64,000 nt of DNA from Streptomyces sp. H27-H1 (lineage in GTDB: Bacteria > Actinomycetota > Actinomycetes > Streptomycetales > Streptomycetaceae). The notes beneath the pieces are model-generated. The model did not search any database, was not told where the DNA came from, and saw only the letters and a program-made list of their open reading frames with translations. Where the stretch lies: positions 170,909 to 234,908 of the forward strand of contig NZ_JAPNLJ010000010.1 in assembly GCF_026627445.1 (NCBI RefSeq), written 5' to 3'. A program made the translations under genes and the position numbers. Shown piece by piece: positions 59,923 to 64,000 of the stretch; the stretch's first letter is position 1, and each line of letters starts with the position of its first letter.

Positions 59923-61260
59923 TCAGCCGCTCTCGCCGGTCTCGGCGGACCCGAGGGCGGCGCTCGCCGCCGGCCCGGGAGCCGCGTCCAGCCCCGCCCG
60001 GGGGCCCCTCCCGGCGGTAGCCGGAGGAGTTTGGGGCGCGGCGGTCCGGGGGCCGGCCCCCGGCAGCGGCGCCGCACGGTCCGGCCTTGCCGCCGGCCCG
60101 GGCAGAGCCGCCGCCCCCCGGTCCTTGGCCGACGAAGCGGTCATCGCGAGGTCGTACACGTGGCGCAGCTGCGCCGCGCTCCGGGCGATGTCGTAGCGCC
60201 GCACCACGGCGGGCGGCGGCAGCCGCCGGACGCCCGCCTCCATGTGCCCCCGCAGCGCGGCGACGAGTTCCTCGGTGCCGGTGCCGATCCGCCGCGCCCC
60301 CGGGGCCTGCGCCGCGGGCAGGTCGTCGATCGCCGGGCAGGTGACGTGCAGTACGGGCAGCCCCGCGGCCAGCGCCTCGATCACCGCCAGTCCGAACGCC
60401 TCCTCCCGCGAAGGGGAGACGAAGACGTCCATCGCGGCGAGCAGCGCCGGGATCCCCGGGGTCCGCCCGTCCGTGCTGTCGCCGAGTGGATCCCGCTCCC
60501 CCAGCAGGTGGATCCGGCTCTGCGCACCGAGCTCGGCGGCGAGCCGACGCAGCGCCGCCCGCTCCGGCCCGTCCCCGGCCAGCAGCAGGTGCGCGCCCGG
60601 CAGGGCGGCCACCGCCCGCACCAGTACGTCGAACCGCTTCCCCGGCACCAGCCGGCCGACCCCGCCGACCACGAACGCCCGCTCGGGCAGTCCGGTCCGG
60701 GCCCGGGTGGTCCGCCGTACGCCCTCGTCGAAGCGGAACCGCACGGCTTCGATCCCGTTCGGCACCACGTGCACGCGCCCGGCCGGCACTCCCCATGCCT
60801 CCAGCCGGGTCGCCACCGTGTCCGATACGGCCACGGTGGCCGCGCCGAGCCGTTCGCTCGCCAGGTACAGGGCGCGGACACCGCCCGACAGTGGCCGGCC
60901 CTCGATCTCGGCCTCTCCCAGGGAGTGTTCGGTGGCCACGCTCGTCCGCACGCCCGCGAGGCGCGCCGCGAGGCGGCCGTACACGCAGGCCCGGTACAGG
61001 TGCGTGTGGACCAGGTCGTAGTGGCCGCGCCGGATGAACTTGACCAGCTTCGGCACCGCCCCCAGGTCGCGGTTGCCGCGCATCGCGAGGTTGACGACCC
61101 GGACCCCGTCCGCGCGCAGCCCCTCCGCGACCGGCCCCGGATTGGTCAGTGTCAAGACGTCGCAGCGCATCGGCATGTGCCGCAGCAGCAACCGCAGTTG
61201 CTGCTCGGCGCCGCCGACTCCGAGTCCGGTGATGACGTGCAGGACCTTCTCGGGGCTCAC
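59923..61260 (-). CDS. Glycosyltransferase family 4-type
   Basis: A 445-residue GT-B glycosyltransferase. VLHVITGLGVGGAEQQL at the N-terminus, LVHTHLYRA, NGIEAVRF, GRLVPGKRFDVLVRA and the donor-site SPSREEAFGLAVIEALAAGLPVL (about 282-304, E-x7-E) define GT4. The last 75 residues are Pro/Ala/Gly low complexity and include a translated Streptomyces-type repeat (PPATAGR). GTG start overlaps the deacetylase stop (GTGA), so they are coupled. It would add a sugar to a lipid-linked polysaccharide precursor at the inner face of the membrane. Confidence 0.93.
   Translation of the reverse strand: MSPEKVLHVITGLGVGGAEQQLRLLLRHMPMRCDVLTLTNPGPVAEGLRADGVRVVNLAMRGNRDLGAVPKLVKFIRRGHYDLVHTHLYRACVYGRLAARLAGVRTSVATEHSLGEAEIEGRPLSGGVRALYLASERLGAATVAVSDTVATRLEAWGVPAGRVHVVPNGIEAVRFRFDEGVRRTTRARTGLPERAFVVGGVGRLVPGKRFDVLVRAVAALPGAHLLLAGDGPERAALRRLAAELGAQSRIHLLGERDPLGDSTDGRTPGIPALLAAMDVFVSPSREEAFGLAVIEALAAGLPVLHVTCPAIDDLPAAQAPGARRIGTGTEELVAALRGHMEAGVRRLPPPAVVRRYDIARSAAQLRHVYDLAMTASSAKDRGAAALPGPAARPDRAAPLPGAGPRTAAPQTPPATAGRGPRAGLDAAPGPAASAALGSAETGESG
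60005..60029. repeat. Short palindromic repeat inside the glycosyltransferase gene
   Basis: Contains the same 15-mer as the repeat in nirBD (CCTCCCGGCGGTAGC), again translated as PPATAGR in the disordered C-terminus, and followed by GGAGGAG-type complementary sequence. Suggests transposition or conversion of a small repeat into coding sequence. Confidence 0.6.
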
Positions 61261-62033
61261 AGGTGCACCGCCCGCCGCAGCTCCCGCACCTGATGGCGCA
61301 CCTGCTTGATCCGCAGCCGCGGGCCGCCGTCGGCCTGGCTGATGTGCGTACGGGGCATCGCGTGCGGCCCGGCGAGACGGCCGGGGTCGATGGCGCAGGC
61401 GTACCCGTATCCGGCGTCCCGGGTCGCGGCGACGACCCGCGCGTCGAGGTGCCCGTAGGGGTAGCAGAAGCCGGCGGGCAGCGACCCGGTCAGCTCCCGG
61501 ATCAGCTCGCGGCTGCCGCGCAGCTCCTGCTGCAGTACGTCGTCGGGGGCGGCGGTGAGGTCCTGGTGGAGCAGCCCGTGCGAGCCGATCTCCTGCCCGG
61601 CGGCAGCGACTTCGCGGATGCCCTCGGCGGTGAGGAGGGGCTTGCGGGGGCCCAGCGGGTCCCAGACGTTGTCGACGCCGAGCCGCCCGGGAAGCACGAA
61701 GAGGGTGGCGGTGCAGTCGTAGCGGCGCAGCAGCGGCAGCGCGCGGGTCAGGAAGTCGGTGTAGCCGTCGTCGAAGGTGAGGCCGACCAGCCCGGCGCCC
61801 CGCCCGGCGGCGCGGGCCCGCAGCAGCTCACCGACGGACACCCCGCGCAGCCTCCGGGAGCGCAGCCACAGCAGCTGGGCCTCCAGCGCGCGGGGGGTGA
61901 CGGTGATGCCGTACGGGTCCTCGGCGGGATCGGTGAACTCGGCGACGGAGTGGTACATCAGGACCCACGGCGAGGCGGTGCGGCGGGCGGGGACCGCGGC
62001 GGCGGGGCGCGCCGTTTCGGTGTCAGCGGACAT
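61257..62033 (-). CDS. Polysaccharide deacetylase family protein
   Basis: A 258-residue NodB-homology protein. VLMYHSV near residue 24, LTFDDGYTDF (about 84-93; the catalytic Asp and metal Asp), SHGLLHQDL (about 150-158; His-x3-His-type metal site) and C-Y-P-Y-G-H are present. No signal peptide is evident, so it may act on lipid-linked sugars at the membrane or be exported otherwise. Start overlaps the flippase gene end by 11 bases; it is coupled to the glycosyltransferase downstream. Confidence 0.92.
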   Translation of the reverse strand: MSADTETARPAAAVPARRTASPWVLMYHSVAEFTDPAEDPYGITVTPRALEAQLLWLRSRRLRGVSVGELLRARAAGRGAGLVGLTFDDGYTDFLTRALPLLRRYDCTATLFVLPGRLGVDNVWDPLGPRKPLLTAEGIREVAAAGQEIGSHGLLHQDLTAAPDDVLQQELRGSRELIRELTGSLPAGFCYPYGHLDARVVAATRDAGYGYACAIDPGRLAGPHAMPRTHISQADGGPRLRIKQVRHQVRELRRAVHL

Positions 62034-63960
62034 TGCGGAACCTCTGGGTGAGCTGGGAGGTGAGGTGAGCGGTGAGCTGGGCGAGCTGTCCCGGCAGGGC
62101 GATGACCTCCAGGGCCCGTATGGCCATTCCGGTGGCTCCGAACATGGCCGGGACCAGCAGGCAGCCGAGGGCGGCGCTGACCAGCGGGTCGGGGATCATC
62201 GGCCCGGCGATCCAGCCGGTGGCGCAGGCGGCGACGGCCGCGACGGAGAGCCGGCCGATGCTGATGGCGACCCGGCGGACCTGGATGGCGATGATCCGCG
62301 AGCCGAGGCCGGTGAGGAGCAGCGCGGCGGTGGTGGAGATGCCGGCGGCGTTGGCGGCGGCGATCCCGTAGGTGCCCCACCAGCCGACGGCGAAGGCCCC
62401 GGCGACGATGTTGACGAGCAGTCCGGCGCCCATGGCGAGGGCCGGGAACCAGGTGGGCCGGTCTGTGGAGAAGAAGGGCCGGGAGAGCGCCCCGACGAGG
62501 CAGTGGCCGAGCAGGCCGAGGCCGTAGACCCGCATGACGGAGGCGGTGGCCTTGGTGTCGGTGTGGGTGAACGCCCCGCGCTCGAAGAGCACTTGGATGA
62601 TCTGGGGGGCGTACCCGATGACGAGCGCGGTGCCCATGAGGACGGCGAGCGAGGCGAGCGCGAGGTCCTGCTCGACCCGCCGCCGGGCCTTCTCCCGCTC
62701 CCCGCCGGCCATGGCCCGGGCGACGACGGGGAAGGTGACGGTGCAGATCATCAGGGAGAGCACCATCGGCATCTGCGCGACTTTTTGGGCGTAGTTGAGG
62801 TGCGAGATGGCGCCGGACGGCAGCGAGGCGGCGAGGAACCGCTCGACCAGGACCTGGGACTGCCGGAACACGGCGAAGAAGACGACCGGGGCGATGACCC
62901 CGAAGGCGATCAGGGTCGGCCGGTCCCGGTCGCGCCGGCTGCGCGCGGCGCCTTTGGCGCGGGTCGGTCCGAAGCCCACGTTGCGGATGAAGGCGGGCAG
63001 TTGGACCAGGGCCATCAGCACTCCGCCGACGGCGACCCCGGCGGCGGCGGCGCGCACCCCCCACAGGGCGTGCAGGACGACCATGGTCCCGATGATCCCG
63101 ACGTTGTACGAGACGTAGATGGCGGCGGGCGGCACGAAGGAGCGGTGCGCTCTGAGCGCGGCGCTGAAGTAGCCGGCGATCCCGAAGGACAGCACGGTCA
63201 GGGCGGTCATCCGGGTGCATTCGATGGCGAGCCCGGGGTCGGGCAGTCCCGGTGCGAGCACGCCCACGACGAGCGGCGCGGCGACGATGAGCACGGAGGC
63301 CACGGCGGCCAGGAGCACCACCAGCCGGGGCAGCGTGGCCCCGACGAGCAGTCGTACGGGATCCTGCGCGCGGGCCTCCTGGCGGGTGAGCCCCGCCCGG
63401 CTGGCGGCCCGGCGGGCCAGGGCGTGGCTGAACGCGGGCACCATCAGCAGGGCCATGGCGTCCTCGATGAGCAGCGTCGAGGCCATCTCGGGGACGGTCC
63501 AGGCGATGAGGAAGGCGTCGCTGTCGTGCCCGGCTCCGAAGAGGTGCGCGATGGTCTGGTCGCGGACCAGTCCGAACACCGCCCCGGCGGCGGTCAGTCC
63601 GGCGGTCACGGCGGCCGCCTTGGCCAGCGCGCCGCCACTTCCCGAACGGGTCCCGTCGCCCGGCCCCGCACCCCGCGGCGCGCCCGGTGCGGGCCCGCGC
63701 ACGGAGTCCGCGCCCGCCCGGCCCTTGCCCGGCGCCCCGGCCGGTGCCGGTCCGCGCACCGCGTCGGCGCCCACCCGGTCCAGCCCCGGCCCGGACCGCC
63801 CGGTGGCCACCACTCGGCCCGCTCCGCCGTCGCCGGCCGGTACGGGAATCCCCACGTGCGCGGCGCCGCGCCCCGCGGAGAGCGGCAGCAGCGGCCAGTG
63901 CCGGCGCAGCAGATCGGCGGTGTTCGGGCGGGCCCAGGACGTCGGTGCGGCAAGGCTCAT
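62023..63960 (-). CDS. MurJ/Wzx-type lipid-linked sugar flippase (MOP superfamily)
   Basis: A 645-residue membrane protein. The first 110 residues are Gly/Ala/Pro/Arg-rich and disordered, with a repeated (A/D)-x-V-R-G-P-A-P unit. Then about 14 membrane segments follow, with GLVRDQTIAHLFGAG (about 130-144), IEDAMALLMVPAFSHALAR and YAQKVAQMPM as in MurJ/MviN proteins. In this locus it more probably flips an exopolysaccharide intermediate than lipid II. The ATG follows a probable stop of the upstream gene by three bases. Confidence 0.9.
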   Translation of the reverse strand: MSLAAPTSWARPNTADLLRRHWPLLPLSAGRGAAHVGIPVPAGDGGAGRVVATGRSGPGLDRVGADAVRGPAPAGAPGKGRAGADSVRGPAPGAPRGAGPGDGTRSGSGGALAKAAAVTAGLTAAGAVFGLVRDQTIAHLFGAGHDSDAFLIAWTVPEMASTLLIEDAMALLMVPAFSHALARRAASRAGLTRQEARAQDPVRLLVGATLPRLVVLLAAVASVLIVAAPLVVGVLAPGLPDPGLAIECTRMTALTVLSFGIAGYFSAALRAHRSFVPPAAIYVSYNVGIIGTMVVLHALWGVRAAAAGVAVGGVLMALVQLPAFIRNVGFGPTRAKGAARSRRDRDRPTLIAFGVIAPVVFFAVFRQSQVLVERFLAASLPSGAISHLNYAQKVAQMPMVLSLMICTVTFPVVARAMAGGEREKARRRVEQDLALASLAVLMGTALVIGYAPQIIQVLFERGAFTHTDTKATASVMRVYGLGLLGHCLVGALSRPFFSTDRPTWFPALAMGAGLLVNIVAGAFAVGWWGTYGIAAANAAGISTTAALLLTGLGSRIIAIQVRRVAISIGRLSVAAVAACATGWIAGPMIPDPLVSAALGCLLVPAMFGATGMAIRALEVIALPGQLAQLTAHLTSQLTQRFRNVR

Positions 63961-63962
63961 GC

Positions 63963-64000
63963 TCAGCTGCCCCCCAGCCGGAAACGGAAGAAGGAGGCCG
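63963..64000 (-). CDS. Possible 3' end of the next upstream gene (partial)
   Basis: One frame reads ASFFRFRLGGS followed by TGA, ending two bases before the flippase ATG, the close spacing typical of this operon. Only 38 bases are visible, so neither identity nor coding status can be proved. A polymerase or glycosyltransferase gene would be expected here. Confidence 0.3.
   Translation of the reverse strand, partial: ASFFRFRLGGS

Overview
The window looks like chromosomal DNA of a Streptomyces or a very close relative. The base composition is very GC-rich with G/C-ending codons. GTG, and occasionally TTG or CTG, serve as starts. Several proteins are actinobacterial or Streptomyces-type: the SepX/GlpR membrane protein with its gephyrin-like partner Glp, a TIGR04222 protein, DUF5949- and DUF6299-like proteins, a multidomain SpoIIE phosphatase, and a tricorn-type protease. 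No rRNA, CRISPR array, intact insertion sequence or prophage was seen; the only RNA gene is tRNA-Ala(CGC).

Layout. Positions 1-5.4 kb: an MMPL exporter with its TetR regulator (two clear palindromic operators), a giant tricorn protease homologue and a small charged protein. 5.4-9.9 kb: a translationally coupled three-gene operon (Baeyer-Villiger monooxygenase, alpha/beta hydrolase, SDR) divergent from a MerR regulator, reminiscent in gene order of the mycobacterial mymA operon. 9.9-18.3 kb: housekeeping genes (exonuclease III, acetyltransferases, the tRNA, sepX, mogA, moaC, glp, galU, 5-FTHF cyclo-ligase); the molybdenum-cofactor genes sit with the cell-division protein SepX. 18.3-28.5 kb: penicillin-acylase-family hydrolase, K+/H+ antiporter, MFS transporter, FmdB zinc ribbon, MTA phosphorylase, a PyrF-like protein with an altered catalytic motif, an SAF-domain protein and mscL.

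The most striking part is 28.5-45.9 kb, a 17-kb island of nitrogen-oxide and anaerobic-type metabolism, almost all on the minus strand. It holds two NarK-type transporters; a molybdopterin oxidoreductase with nitrate-reductase-type Mo-Cys motif, a four-cluster ferredoxin subunit, a Rieske protein and a NarI-like cytochrome b; pyruvate formate-lyase and its activase; a DcuA/DcuB-type C4-dicarboxylate antiporter; a nitrite reductase in which NirB and NirD are fused; and a divergent sirohydrochlorin chelatase that can supply siroheme. A perfect Rex operator lies between pflB and the Dcu gene, tying fermentation-type genes to the NADH/NAD+ ratio in an organism group usually regarded as strictly aerobic. 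Together the genes could import nitrate, reduce it to ammonium, dispose of electrons and make acetyl-CoA plus formate under oxygen limitation. This is inference from gene content.

45.9-54.7 kb: LtrA-like membrane protein, a cytochrome P450, Streptomyces-specific small proteins and lipoprotein, a possible 55-residue secreted peptide, a PAS-GAF-SpoIIE-ATPase phosphatase and a flavoprotein. 54.7-64 kb: a polysaccharide export locus with ATP-grasp ligase, secreted GH26-like glycoside hydrolase with a long Pro-Val-Thr/Ser repeat stalk, GNAT/FemAB-type transferase, Wzz-like protein, glycosyltransferase, polysaccharide deacetylase and MurJ/Wzx-like flippase. The flippase gene continues towards the right edge, where the 3' end of one more gene may be present.
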